Shown in pieces: positions 1 through 7,699 of a DNA stretch of 64,000 nt. A model generated the notes under the pieces. That model saw nothing but the letters and a program-made list of their open reading frames with translations. It did not search any database and had not been told where the DNA came from. The stretch covers positions 18,249 to 82,248 of the forward strand of contig NZ_BBPM01000022.1 of assembly GCF_000787775.1 (NCBI RefSeq). The letters run 5' to 3'. The DNA comes from Streptacidiphilus carbonis (GTDB taxonomy: Bacteria; Actinomycetota; Actinomycetes; Streptomycetales; Streptomycetaceae). Each line of letters begins with the position of its first letter. Within the stretch, counting starts at the first letter, position 1. A program made the position numbers and the translations under genes.

Positions 1-90
1 CGTCGCGGACGGCACGAGGGCGACCGTCAGGCCGCCCGCGAACAGCGCGGACGCGGCAATCGCCGCTCGCGCCTTCTGAGCTCTTCTCAT
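1..90 (-). CDS. Secreted protein, N-terminal fragment (runs off window)
   Basis: Only the first 30 codons are inside the window. The peptide begins MRRAQKARAAIAASALFAGG and continues into a hydrophobic stretch ending ...LVPSAT, which is a typical Sec signal peptide: twin basic residues, then an Ala/Leu-rich core. A GGAGGA ribosome binding site lies just before the ATG. The gene lies downstream of the chitinase on the same strand, with a strong hairpin between them, so it is probably transcribed separately. The mature protein and its function cannot be seen. Confidence 0.7.
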   Translation of the reverse strand, partial: MRRAQKARAAIAASALFAGGLTVALVPSAT

Positions 91-143
91 GGGTCCTCCA
101 TGGGGACGTCGGGGTGGTGACGCCGGGGTGGTGAAGCGGGAGC

Positions 144-176
144 AGCGGGCCGACCGGCTCAGCCGGTCGGCCCGCT
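144..176 (-). terminator. Terminator hairpin after the chitinase gene
   Basis: AGCGGGCCGACCGGCT (144-159) pairs perfectly with AGCCGGTCGGCCCGCT (161-176). This is a 16-bp stem with a minimal loop, 14 bases past the chitinase stop codon. There is no U-tract, as is usual for terminators in high-GC actinobacteria. Confidence 0.8.
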
Positions 177-189
177 CAGCGCGGGCTGA

Positions 190-1626
190 TCAACTCGGCA
201 GGTTCCACTGCTGGTTGGCGCTGTCGGCGCAGGTCCAGATCTGCAGCCGGGTGCCGTTGGCCGAGCTGGGGCCGGTGGCGTCCAGGCACTTCCCCGAGCC
301 GGTGTTGACCAGCTCGCCGTTGCTCTGGTGCTGCCACTGCTGGGCGGCGGTGCCGTTGCAGTCGTACAGCTGGATCTGGGTGCCGTCGGCGGTGCCGGCC
401 GCGGTGACGTCCATGCACTTGCCCAGCGCCTGCAGCGAGCCGTTGGAGGCGACGGTCCAGCTCTGCGCGCCGGTGCCGTTGCAGTCGTAGAGCTGGACGG
501 CGGTGCCGTTGGCGCTGTTGGCGCCGGCGATGTCCACGCACTTGCCGCCGTAGCCGGTGATCGCGCCGGTCGGCGTGGTGCCGCCGCCACCGCCGGTGGT
601 GGTCCCGGTCAGCTGGTTGAAGATGCTCGCGAACTGGTACGCGCTCTCCGGGGTGCCGCTGCAGGTGTCCGAGTAGGTGCCCGTAGCACAGGTCTTGTCA
701 CGGCCCAGGGACCAGTAGGACAGCTCCTGGATGCCGTTGGACGCGGCGAAGCTCTCCAGGGCGGACGCGTTGCCGGTGCTGAACACCTCGTTGGTGGAGT
801 CGTTCACGCCGACCATCGGGGTGTTCCCCTCCATGCCCCAGAGCTGGGCGGAGGACTTGCCGGTCCAGATCGCGCCGAGCTGGCTGTGCAGCCCGTTGGC
901 GGCGCTGATCGCGGCCTGGCCCATGTCCTCGTTGGGGCCGTAGTCCATGGTCATGATGTTGACCAGGTTCACGTTGAGGTTGTGGCTCTTGGCGTTGTTC
1001 AGCAGGCTGAGCGAGTTCGACTCGAGACCGGACGGGTCGACCGGAAGGGTGTAGTCGACGGAGAGCGTTTTCCCGGCCGCGGCGTACTGGGTCTGCAGGT
1101 TGGCCAGCGCCTGGTTGCGGCGGTCGTTGGCGGCGGTGTCGTCCAGCGCGGCGCCCTCGACGTCCAGGTCGACCCTGGTCAGGTTGAGGGTGTCGATCAC
1201 GGCCTGGTACTGCGCCTGCAGCGACGACACCGAGGTGCAGGCCTGGGCCAGTTCGGTGCCGGAGGCGCCGCCGAAGGAGGCGATGACGTCGCCGCCGGAG
1301 GCCCGCAGGGTGTTGATGGCGCCGGTCCAGCCGGCGTCGGAGATCGAGGTGCTGCCGTTGAAGGTGGCCTGGCAGCCGCTTCCGGCGATGACGAAGGCCA
1401 GCGTGTAGTACTTCAGGCCGGTGGCCGCCTCGGCAGAGGCCATCGCGGAGGGGGAGTTCCAGGTCTCCACGTAGGGGGCGGCGTAGTGGGCGGGGAAGCC
1501 GGGGCCGGCGTTGGCGGCGGCGTGGGCGGCGCCGCTGCCGCTGAGCACCAGTCCGGCCGCGGTCAGCGGGACGACGAGTGCCGCGGTCACGGCCGATCGG
1601 GCTCTGGGCATGCTGAACCTGGGCAT
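190..1626 (-). CDS. Secreted GH18 chitinase with C-terminal ricin-type lectin domain
   Basis: A secreted endo-acting chitinase is predicted, hydrolysing beta-1,4-GlcNAc polymers outside the cell. Residues 1-36 form a signal peptide ending AAHA. The catalytic barrel spans about 40-335 and carries the GH18 active-site strand VDLDVEG, with D153, D155 and the acid E157; the first Asp of the usual DxxDxDxE is Thr here, a variant seen in some GH18 subgroups. A Gly/Thr linker leads to a ricin-type trefoil (CBM13-like, about 348-478) with three QxW-like repeats (AQSW, AQQW, NQQW). The ATG at 1626 was chosen because AGGAGGACACGCC precedes it; a longer upstream frame lacks a good site. Catalytic specificity within GH18 is inferred. 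Confidence 0.88.
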   Translation of the reverse strand: MPRFSMPRARSAVTAALVVPLTAAGLVLSGSGAAHAAANAGPGFPAHYAAPYVETWNSPSAMASAEAATGLKYYTLAFVIAGSGCQATFNGSTSISDAGWTGAINTLRASGGDVIASFGGASGTELAQACTSVSSLQAQYQAVIDTLNLTRVDLDVEGAALDDTAANDRRNQALANLQTQYAAAGKTLSVDYTLPVDPSGLESNSLSLLNNAKSHNLNVNLVNIMTMDYGPNEDMGQAAISAANGLHSQLGAIWTGKSSAQLWGMEGNTPMVGVNDSTNEVFSTGNASALESFAASNGIQELSYWSLGRDKTCATGTYSDTCSGTPESAYQFASIFNQLTGTTTGGGGGTTPTGAITGYGGKCVDIAGANSANGTAVQLYDCNGTGAQSWTVASNGSLQALGKCMDVTAAGTADGTQIQLYDCNGTAAQQWQHQSNGELVNTGSGKCLDATGPSSANGTRLQIWTCADSANQQWNLPS

Positions 1627-1768
1627 GGCGTGTCCTCCTGGGGACGGTGGGGGTCTGCGCCCGGGCAGGGCTCCGATCTCCCGGGAACGGCCCTCCTGAA
1701 CCCCACGCAACCCGCAGACGGCGAGTGTGGGGGCGGGCAGGCCTCTCCTTGGTCGATCGGAGTAAAAC

Positions 1769-1828
1769 GTTCAAGAAGTGAACTCAGTGAGCGCTCTCTG
1801 GGCGACTGTGTTCAGAGCATGATTGAAC
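1769..1828. promoter_or_regulatory. Two GTTCA/TGAAC dyads upstream of the chitinase
   Basis: The gene-free stretch 1627-2047 separates the divergent chitinase and oxidoreductase genes. It holds GTTCA-N5-TGAAC (1769-1783) and GTTCA-N9-TGAAC (1810-1828). These may be binding sites for a regulator of the chitinase promoter. The gap also holds the DasR-like site listed separately. I saw no ORF with coding signs here. Confidence 0.35.
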
Positions 1829-1850
1829 TCATGTCACATGGCCACGTCAA

Positions 1851-1862
1851 TGGTCTGGGCCA
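1851..1862. promoter_or_regulatory. DasR-responsive-element-like palindrome
   Basis: TGGTCTGGGCCA matches 10 of 12 core bases of the dre consensus TGGTCTAGACCA recognised by the GntR regulator DasR, which controls chitin and GlcNAc genes in Streptomyces. It lies 225 bases upstream of a chitinase start, a gene class known to be in the DasR regulon. The site call is by eye and the distance is long. Confidence 0.45.
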
Positions 1863-2047
1863 ATTTGGGTCGGAGCAACGGGTCTTGTCGACGGTGTCTG
1901 CGCAGGTCAGTGCAGGTGTTGTGAAGTTTTACCAGCGCCGCCCGCACTGCCGCGCCGTCAAGAGTTGTTGGGAGGGCTCCCAACGGTCACATCGCCGGAA
2001 TCTCCGACGTCAGAGTGGGTGAGCGGTCACCGACTCAGGGAGAAGCC

Positions 2048-2683
2048 ATGAAACTCACCGTCTTCGGCGCCACCGGCGGGGTCGGCGGACAGATCGTCCG
2101 CCAGGCACTGGACGCCGGGCACGAGGTCACCGCCGTGGTACGGGACAGTGCCCGGCTGACGCTGGTCGCCCCCGGGCTCCGGATCGTCACCGCCGACGTC
2201 ACCGACCCCGCGGCGCTGGTCCCGCAGGTCACCGGACGGGACGCGGTGCTCTCCGGTCTCGGGCCGCACGGCCGCAAGTCGCCAGGCATCGCCGGGGCGG
2301 CCACCACGGCCATCGTCCAGGCCATGGACGCAGCCGGGGTCCGCCGGATCGTGGTGGTCAGCGCCGCGCCGCTGTTCCCGATCCCGGAGCACGAGGCGCT
2401 GCTGATGCGCTGTCTGGCCACCCCGATCGTCCGAAAGGTGCTCAAGGACGCCTACGCGGACCTCGCCGACATGGAGGCGGCGCTGGCCGCCGGCGACCTG
2501 GAGTGGACCTCGTTCCGGCCGCCGCAGCTCAAGGACGCCCCGCTGACCGGCGTCTACCGGCGGATCGTCGGATCCGCCGTGCCCAAGGGCTGGTCGATCT
2601 CCCGGGCCGACCTGGCCCACGCCATGCTCGCCGCCGTGGACGACCCGTCGACGGTCAAGCAGGCGGTGGGGGTCGCCCACTGA
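2048..2683 (+). CDS. NAD(P)-binding SDR-type oxidoreductase (NmrA/YwnB-like)
   Basis: This 211-residue protein is a single Rossmann-fold domain. The N-terminus MKLTVFGATGGVGGQIV carries the GxxGxxG dinucleotide motif typical of atypical short-chain dehydrogenases that bind NAD(P)H or flavin. The VVSAAP strand near residue 105 matches the region after beta-4 in this family. No canonical YxxxK catalytic pair is obvious, so it may be a redox sensor or reductase of unknown substrate. The ATG at 2048 was preferred over an upstream in-frame start because GGGAG sits at the right distance. It stands alone, divergent from the chitinase and convergent with the FCD regulator. Confidence 0.8.
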   Translation: MKLTVFGATGGVGGQIVRQALDAGHEVTAVVRDSARLTLVAPGLRIVTADVTDPAALVPQVTGRDAVLSGLGPHGRKSPGIAGAATTAIVQAMDAAGVRRIVVVSAAPLFPIPEHEALLMRCLATPIVRKVLKDAYADLADMEAALAAGDLEWTSFRPPQLKDAPLTGVYRRIVGSAVPKGWSISRADLAHAMLAAVDDPSTVKQAVGVAH

Positions 2684-2758
2684 CGACGCCCCGCCGAACG
2701 ACGCCCCGCCGAACGACGCCCCGCCGAACGACGCCCCGCCGAACGGCGCCCCGCTGAC
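2684..2758. repeat. 15-bp tandem repeat between convergent genes
   Basis: The unit CGACGCCCCGCCGAA occurs in four perfect head-to-tail copies (2684-2743), followed by a decayed fifth (2744-2758). The array begins directly after the stop codon of the upstream gene. It is a minisatellite in the gap between convergent genes and shows no palindromic structure. Confidence 0.95.
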
Positions 2759-2798
2759 AGCACTCCGCTGCGACGCCCCGGTGACGACGACCTACTGG

Positions 2799-3494
2799 CT
2801 ACTGGCTGCCCGCCAGCAGGTCGTCGGTGCGCGCCTGGAGCCACTGCTCCACCGCCGAGACATGCAGCATGGCGGCGGCGGCCGCGAGTTGGCCGTCGTG
2901 GGCCTCCAGGGCGCGCAGGATGGACTCGTGCTCGCGGTGCACCGACTCCAGGGCGGTGGCGAGGTGTGCGCCGCGGACGATGCGGACCCGCTGGGTGTGC
3001 GTGGAGAGGGTGTCCAGCAGCAGCGACAGCACCGGATTGCCGACGGTGTCGACGATCGCCCGGTGGAAGGCCACGTCCCACTCGATGAAGGACTCCACGC
3101 TGTCCGCCTGCATGCTGCTCTCCAGGATCGCCCGCAGCGCGGCCAGGCCCTCGTCGCTGATCCGGTGCGCGGCCAGCGCGGTGGCCTGCGGCTCCAGCAG
3201 CCGCCGCACCTCCAGCAGCTGCGCGGCCGAATCGCCGTGCGACACGTCGGCGACGAACGACAGCTCCTCCAGCAGCAGATGCGGTTCCAGGCTGGAGACA
3301 TAGGTGCCGTCGCCCTGCCTGCTGATCAGGATCCGCATCGCGGTGAGGGCCCGGACCGCCTCCCGCAGGGAGTTGCGGGAGATGCCGAGCTGGACCGCCA
3401 GGTCCTCCTCGCGCGGCAGTCGGGCGCCGGCCGGCAGCAGGCCGGAGACGATCATCTCCTTGATCCTGGCGATCGCCTCGTCCGTGACGGCCAT
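2799..3494 (-). CDS. FCD-domain GntR-family regulator, probable L-fucose repressor
   Basis: The 231-residue protein has an N-terminal winged helix (about 5-70; LPREEDLAVQLGISRNSLRE is the recognition region) and a C-terminal all-helical FCD ligand-binding domain (about 85-215). That domain has the D-x3-H pair in WDVAFHRAI and later His residues typical of metal-dependent FCD folds. A GAGGAG site precedes the ATG. It is the last gene of the leftward operon that encodes a sugar ABC importer and it lies beside the L-fucose catabolic operon. It is therefore inferred to sense L-fucose or a pathway acid and to control the divergent promoters at 7.4-7.6 kb. Ligand and target are not shown by sequence. 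Confidence 0.85.
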   Translation of the reverse strand: MAVTDEAIARIKEMIVSGLLPAGARLPREEDLAVQLGISRNSLREAVRALTAMRILISRQGDGTYVSSLEPHLLLEELSFVADVSHGDSAAQLLEVRRLLEPQATALAAHRISDEGLAALRAILESSMQADSVESFIEWDVAFHRAIVDTVGNPVLSLLLDTLSTHTQRVRIVRGAHLATALESVHREHESILRALEAHDGQLAAAAAMLHVSAVEQWLQARTDDLLAGSQ

Positions 3495-3517
3495 GGCACT
3501 CCTCGGGTCGGTCGGGT

Positions 3518-4576
3518 CTACTCCTGCTGCTCGCCGGCGGCGAAGCGGGAGATGATCAGCGCAAGGATGATGATCGCGCCGTTCAGGAACTGGTTCCACA
3601 GCGGGGGCACCCCGGCCAGGGTCATCACATTGACGACGAGCTGCAGAGTGAGGACCCCGGTCAGCGCGCCGAACAGGGTGCCGCGGCCGCCGTTCAGGCT
3701 GACCCCGCCGATCACCGTCGCCGCGAAGACCTGGAAGATCCAGCCGCTGCCCTGGTCCGCCGAGATCGAGCCGTAGTGGCCGGTGTAGAGGATACCGGCG
3801 AAAGCCGCCAGCACCCCGCCGATGACCAGCACCGTCCACACCGCCCGGTCCACCCTGATGCCGGCGGTGCGGGCCGCCTCGGTGTTGCCGCCGATGGCGT
3901 AGAGCGCGCGGCCGTGCCGGAGCCAGGCCATGGCCAGTCCGCCGACCAGGAACAGCAGCGCGCAGATCCAGATCGAGGCGGGGGCTCCCAGCCACGAGGA
4001 CCGGCCCAGATAGGTGAAGGAGCTGGGCAGTTCCACGATGGACTGGCCGCGGGAGACCGCGATCTGCAGCCCGCGGAGCATGGTGAGCCCGCCCAGGGTG
4101 ACGATGAAGCCGTTCAGCCGCAGCTTCAGGATCAGGAAGCCGTTGAACGCCCCGATCAGCGCGCCCACCAGCAGGCACAGCGGGATCGCGGTCCAGCCAG
4201 GCAGCAGGCCCAGGCCCTGGAAGCGGCCGCCGTGCTCGGGCAGCACCAGCCAGACCGCGATCACCGGGGCGACGCCGATGGTCGACTCCAGCGACAGGTC
4301 CATCCGCCCGGAGATCAGGATCAGCGCCTCGGCCAGCACCAGCAGGCTCAGCTCGGTGGCCTGTTGGGCCACCCCGAGGAGATTCGCCGAGGTCAGGAAG
4401 GCGGGCGAGACGATGAAGCCGATCACGCACATCACCAGCAGCACCGGGATCAGCGACAGCTCCCGGTAGCGGGCGAAGGAGAAGCCGTCCCGGGCCGACC
4501 CGGGGTCGGCGGCCGGCGCCGACAGCGCCGCGGCGGTCGCCTCCGCCTGCGGGGCGAGGTCACTGCTGCTGGACAT
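3518..4576 (-). CDS. Sugar ABC transporter permease (RbsC/BPD_transp_2 type)
   Basis: A 352-residue integral membrane permease with 8-10 hydrophobic segments. It belongs to the ribose/galactose-type (CUT2) permeases that work with one two-domain ATPase and a PBP1-type binding protein. Typical family segments are visible, including LILISGRMDLSLES near residue 85, GGLTMLRG near 170 and GGVSLNGGRGTLFGA near 300. Its start overlaps the end of the ATPase gene by 17 bases, which indicates translational coupling. With the adjoining catabolic operon the substrate is inferred to be L-fucose. The ATG lies about 8 bases after a GAGAGGGAGAA stretch on the coding strand. Confidence 0.9.
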   Translation of the reverse strand: MSSSSDLAPQAEATAAALSAPAADPGSARDGFSFARYRELSLIPVLLVMCVIGFIVSPAFLTSANLLGVAQQATELSLLVLAEALILISGRMDLSLESTIGVAPVIAVWLVLPEHGGRFQGLGLLPGWTAIPLCLLVGALIGAFNGFLILKLRLNGFIVTLGGLTMLRGLQIAVSRGQSIVELPSSFTYLGRSSWLGAPASIWICALLFLVGGLAMAWLRHGRALYAIGGNTEAARTAGIRVDRAVWTVLVIGGVLAAFAGILYTGHYGSISADQGSGWIFQVFAATVIGGVSLNGGRGTLFGALTGVLTLQLVVNVMTLAGVPPLWNQFLNGAIIILALIISRFAAGEQQE

Positions 4577-6254
4577 CGTCGTTCTCCCTCTCGTTCCGGT
4601 TCTCGGTCGGTCGGCCGTTCCGGTCGGCGACCGTCATCCCCTCCATGGCCGCCACCAGTTGCTCGTCGGTCCAGTCCGGACCGAACTCGGCGACCACTTC
4701 GCCGTGGAACATGGCCACCACCCGGTCGCAGCCGCGCAGGTCGTCCAGTTCGTCGGAGACCACCAGTGCGGCCCGGCCCCGGTCGGCCACCCTGCCGATC
4801 CTGGCCAGCAGGAACTCCTTGGACTTCACGTCGACCCCGTTGGTGGGCCGGATCGCCACCAGCACCTGCGGGTCGGTGGCGAGCGCCCGGGCGACCACGA
4901 CCTTCTGCTGGTTGCCACCGGACAGGGCCGAGACCGGAGTGTCCGACCTCGGCGTCTTGATGTCGAGGTCCTTGACCATCCGCTGGGCGAAGGCCCTGGT
5001 CCGCGACGGCAGCACGGTGCCGTAGGGGCCGAGCTGGTCGCTGACGGTCAGGGTGGCGTTCTCCGCCACGCTGCGCTGCAGCACCAGGCCCTGCGCCCGG
5101 CGGTCCTCGGGGACCAGGCCGATCCCGGCCGCCAGCGCCGCGGGGACGTCGCCGCCGCGGACCGGGCGCCCGGCCACCTCGACCGTTCCGGACCTGGCAC
5201 GGTGCAGTCCGGCCAGGGTCTCGCCCAGCCGGACGTTGCCGCTGGCCGCGCCGCCGGCCAGGCCGAGCACCTCGCCGGCGTGCAGCGAGAGCGTGATGTC
5301 GTGGAAGGCGCCGGGGACGCCGAGACCGGTGACCCGGAGCAGTTCGGCGCCGCGGCCCGTCCCGCCGGCGGCCGGCCCGCCTGCGGCCGTCCTGGCGGCG
5401 GCAGACGCGGCCGGGGCGGTGGCCGCCGGGGCGGCCTGCTCGCCGGTCATCGCCTCCACCAGGGCGTCCGGGCTGAGCCCGGCCACCTGGGTGGTGAGGA
5501 TGTGCCGGGCGTCCCGGTAGACGGTGACCGTGGTGCACAGCTCGAACACCTCGGCCAGGTGGTGCGAGATGAACAGGAAGGCCACGCCCCGCTGCTGGAG
5601 CTCGCGGAGCTTGCCGAAGAGCCGGTCGATACCCCTGGCGTCCAGCTTGGCGGTGGGCTCGTCCAGCACGATGAAGCGGGCGCCGAACGACAGCGCCCGC
5701 GCGATCTCCACGAACTGCCGCTGCTCCACCGTCAGTTCGCGGGCCCGCCGGGACGAGTCGATGTCGACGCCGTACTCGGTGAGCAGTTCGGCGGCGCGGC
5801 GGCGCAGCTCCTTCCAGCGGATCGCCCGCAGGGCGGTGGGGCTCTGCCGGTTCAGGAACAGGTTCTCGGTGACGCTCAGGTCGGGAAGGATCGTGGAGTG
5901 CTGGTAGACGCACGCCACCCGGGCCCGCCAGGCGTCGGTGTCGCCGACGGCGGGCGCGGGCGCGCCGTGGAACTGCAGGCTGCCGCTGTCGGGGCGCTGC
6001 AGCCCGGTGAGGATGGAGACCAGGGTCGACTTGCCGGCCCCGTTCCGGCCCACCAGCGCATGCGACTCGCCCGGCCGCACGGTGATCCGGGCCTGGTGCA
6101 GGGCGACGGTGGCGCCGTAGCGCTTGGAGATCCCGGTGGCCTCCACGACCGGGGCGGCCGGATCGGTCCCGGGGTCGGTCGGGTGATCCGGGCCGGGATC
6201 CGGGCGGGGATCGGGTCGGGGGTCGGGTCGGGGGTCCGGCTGTGGGTCCGGCAC
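4560..6254 (-). CDS. Sugar ABC transporter ATP-binding protein (RbsA-like, two NBDs)
   Basis: A 564-residue tandem ATPase of the CUT2 sugar importer class. After a DPRPDP-repeat N-terminus (1-34), the first nucleotide-binding domain has Walker A GRNGAGKST (69-77) and Walker B IVLDEPTA. The second domain has the signature LSGGNQQK, but its Walker B reads LVAIRPTNGVDV, lacking the Asp-Glu pair, and its Walker A is degenerate (GGAASGN). Only the first domain is therefore likely to hydrolyse ATP efficiently; CUT2 ATPases often show asymmetry. It sits between the binding-protein and permease genes. The N-terminal repeat is encoded by short GGGTCG-rich repeats and the true start could be downstream of it. 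Confidence 0.9.
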   Translation of the reverse strand: MPDPQPDPRPDPRPDPRPDPGPDHPTDPGTDPAAPVVEATGISKRYGATVALHQARITVRPGESHALVGRNGAGKSTLVSILTGLQRPDSGSLQFHGAPAPAVGDTDAWRARVACVYQHSTILPDLSVTENLFLNRQSPTALRAIRWKELRRRAAELLTEYGVDIDSSRRARELTVEQRQFVEIARALSFGARFIVLDEPTAKLDARGIDRLFGKLRELQQRGVAFLFISHHLAEVFELCTTVTVYRDARHILTTQVAGLSPDALVEAMTGEQAAPAATAPAASAAARTAAGGPAAGGTGRGAELLRVTGLGVPGAFHDITLSLHAGEVLGLAGGAASGNVRLGETLAGLHRARSGTVEVAGRPVRGGDVPAALAAGIGLVPEDRRAQGLVLQRSVAENATLTVSDQLGPYGTVLPSRTRAFAQRMVKDLDIKTPRSDTPVSALSGGNQQKVVVARALATDPQVLVAIRPTNGVDVKSKEFLLARIGRVADRGRAALVVSDELDDLRGCDRVVAMFHGEVVAEFGPDWTDEQLVAAMEGMTVADRNGRPTENRNERENDDVQQQ

Positions 6255-6306
6255 GGGGGTGGCCGTCCTTTCGCTGGGTGCTGCGAGGGGGTGGGCGAGG
6301 CGCCGG

Positions 6307-7359
6307 TCACTTGCCGATGTTGTTGCCCCACAGCGTCTTGTCGTCGACGTTGGTCTTGGTCACCAGCGGTGCCGGCAGCTGGTCCTCCAGGCCGTTGGGC
6401 AACTGGATGATGGTCGAGTTGTGGTCGGTCGGGCCCGGCTTGAAGGTCTTGCCCTGGACCGCGGCCTCCGCGTAGTACAGCGCGTACTTGGCGTAGAGGT
6501 CGGCCGGCTGGGAGATGGTCGCGTCGATCTGGCCCTTGCGGATGGCGTCGAACTCGGCCGGGATGCCGTCGTTGGAGATGATGGTGATGTGCCCGGCGGT
6601 GCCGGCCGGCTTGAGCAGGCCCTTCTGCTGCAGCAGGGCCAGGGTGGGCTGCAGGAACACCCCGCCGGCCTGCATGTAGAGGCCGTTGATGTCGGGGTGC
6701 TGGGCGAGCAGGGTCTGCAGCTTGCTGGAGGCGACCGAGCCGTCCCAGTTGGTCACCAGCGGGTAGACGGTGATGCCGGGGAAGTTCGCCTTCATGCAGG
6801 AGGCGAAGGCCTCGGAGCGGTCGCGGCCGTTGATCGAGGTGAGGTCGCCCTCGAACTCGGCGACCTTGCCCTTGCCGGCGAGCTGCTTGCCCAGGAACTG
6901 GCAGGCGTTGGTGCCGTACGCGCGGTTGTCGGCGCGCACCACCATGTAGACCTTGCCCTTGTCGGGCCGGGTGTCCACGCTGACCACCGGGATGTTCTTG
7001 GCCGAGAGCGCGTCCAGGGTGGAGGCGATCGCGCCGGTGTCCTGCGGCGCCATCACCACGGCCTTGGCCCCGGTGTTCTCGAAGACCTGGACGTTGGCGA
7101 CCAGCTTGGTGATGTCGTTCTGCGAGTTGCTGACGGGCAGGGTGGCGTCGCCGTCGGCGGACACGTCCTTGTTGATGTACTGGGCGTAGGAGTTCCAGAA
7201 GTCCGAGTCGGAGCGCGGCAGGTCGATGCCTATCGGCGACTTGCCCGAACTCCCGGACGCGGAGCTGGTGGTACTGCCCCGGTTGCAGGCCGTGGCGAGG
7301 GCGGCGACGGCGAGGACGGTGGCTGCGGCGGCCGTGGTGCGGGATCGTGCGAGCTTCAT
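6307..7359 (-). CDS. Sugar ABC transporter lipoprotein substrate-binding protein, probable L-fucose
   Basis: A 350-residue PBP1-type (ribose-binding-like) periplasmic-binding protein. The N-terminus is a lipoprotein signal with lipobox LATAC (Cys25), followed by a Ser/Gly-rich tether. The mature part has the family pattern of two Rossmann lobes (GIDLPRSDSDFW near 45, QDTGAIASTLDAL near 110, VSVDTRPDKG, and ISNDGIPAEFDAI near 265). It is the first gene of the leftward operon and has its own TTGTCG-N18-TATTCT promoter. The ATG at 7359 gives a proper signal peptide; a longer upstream frame does not. L-fucose as ligand is inferred from the divergent catabolic operon. Confidence 0.9.
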   Translation of the reverse strand: MKLARSRTTAAAATVLAVAALATACNRGSTTSSASGSSGKSPIGIDLPRSDSDFWNSYAQYINKDVSADGDATLPVSNSQNDITKLVANVQVFENTGAKAVVMAPQDTGAIASTLDALSAKNIPVVSVDTRPDKGKVYMVVRADNRAYGTNACQFLGKQLAGKGKVAEFEGDLTSINGRDRSEAFASCMKANFPGITVYPLVTNWDGSVASSKLQTLLAQHPDINGLYMQAGGVFLQPTLALLQQKGLLKPAGTAGHITIISNDGIPAEFDAIRKGQIDATISQPADLYAKYALYYAEAAVQGKTFKPGPTDHNSTIIQLPNGLEDQLPAPLVTKTNVDDKTLWGNNIGK

Positions 7360-7407
7360 TGCCCACTCTTCTCTGCCTGTGCGGTCGGTGTGCGCTGGGC
7401 GAGACGG

Positions 7408-7437
7408 AGAATACGAGGGCTGAACCGGGGGCGACAA
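7408..7437 (-). promoter_or_regulatory. Leftward promoter of the fucose transport operon
   Basis: Read on the minus strand, TTGTCG (7437-7432), an 18-base spacer and TATTCT (7413-7408) make a good vegetative-type promoter. It ends 48 bases before the binding-protein ATG. One copy of the 12-bp repeat CCTCCGATGAAT lies 7 bases upstream of the -35 box. Confidence 0.6.
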
Positions 7438-7444
7438 GGGCTAA

Positions 7445-7592
7445 CCTCCGATGAATTTGAGCACTTCTGGAACGATCTCCTCCGGAAACCCCCGGACCTG
7501 CGGACAAACCATGGAACGCCCAGGAAAATGGCAAGGCGGATGTCGGGCGGCCTCGCCGCAGCCGAAGATTCCGACGGAGTCCTCCGATGAAT
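7445..7592 (+). promoter_or_regulatory. Exact 12-bp direct repeat flanking the divergent fucose promoters
   Basis: CCTCCGATGAAT occurs at 7445-7456 and again at 7581-7592. Each copy abuts the -35 region of one divergent promoter (7 bases from the leftward one, 2 bases from the rightward one). Both copies are in the same orientation on the plus strand. They are candidate binding sites for the FCD regulator encoded at 2799-3494, or for an activator. The rest of the 340-base gap shows no gene. Confidence 0.5.
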
Positions 7593-7594
7593 GC

Positions 7595-7623
7595 TTGTGG
7601 GAGGGCGGAAGGCTGGGTAGAGT
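7595..7623 (+). promoter_or_regulatory. Rightward promoter of the fucose catabolic operon
   Basis: TTGTGG (7595-7600), a 17-base spacer and TAGAGT (7618-7623) fit the Streptomyces vegetative promoter pattern. Transcription would begin near 7630, about 70 bases before the chosen start of the first catabolic gene. Confidence 0.55.
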
Positions 7624-7699
7624 CACCGGCAGTCGCGGACCGTGCTGGTGAAACCGCCTCCCGGCCTTTCTGATGGAACCTCAAGAATGGGCACACAGC

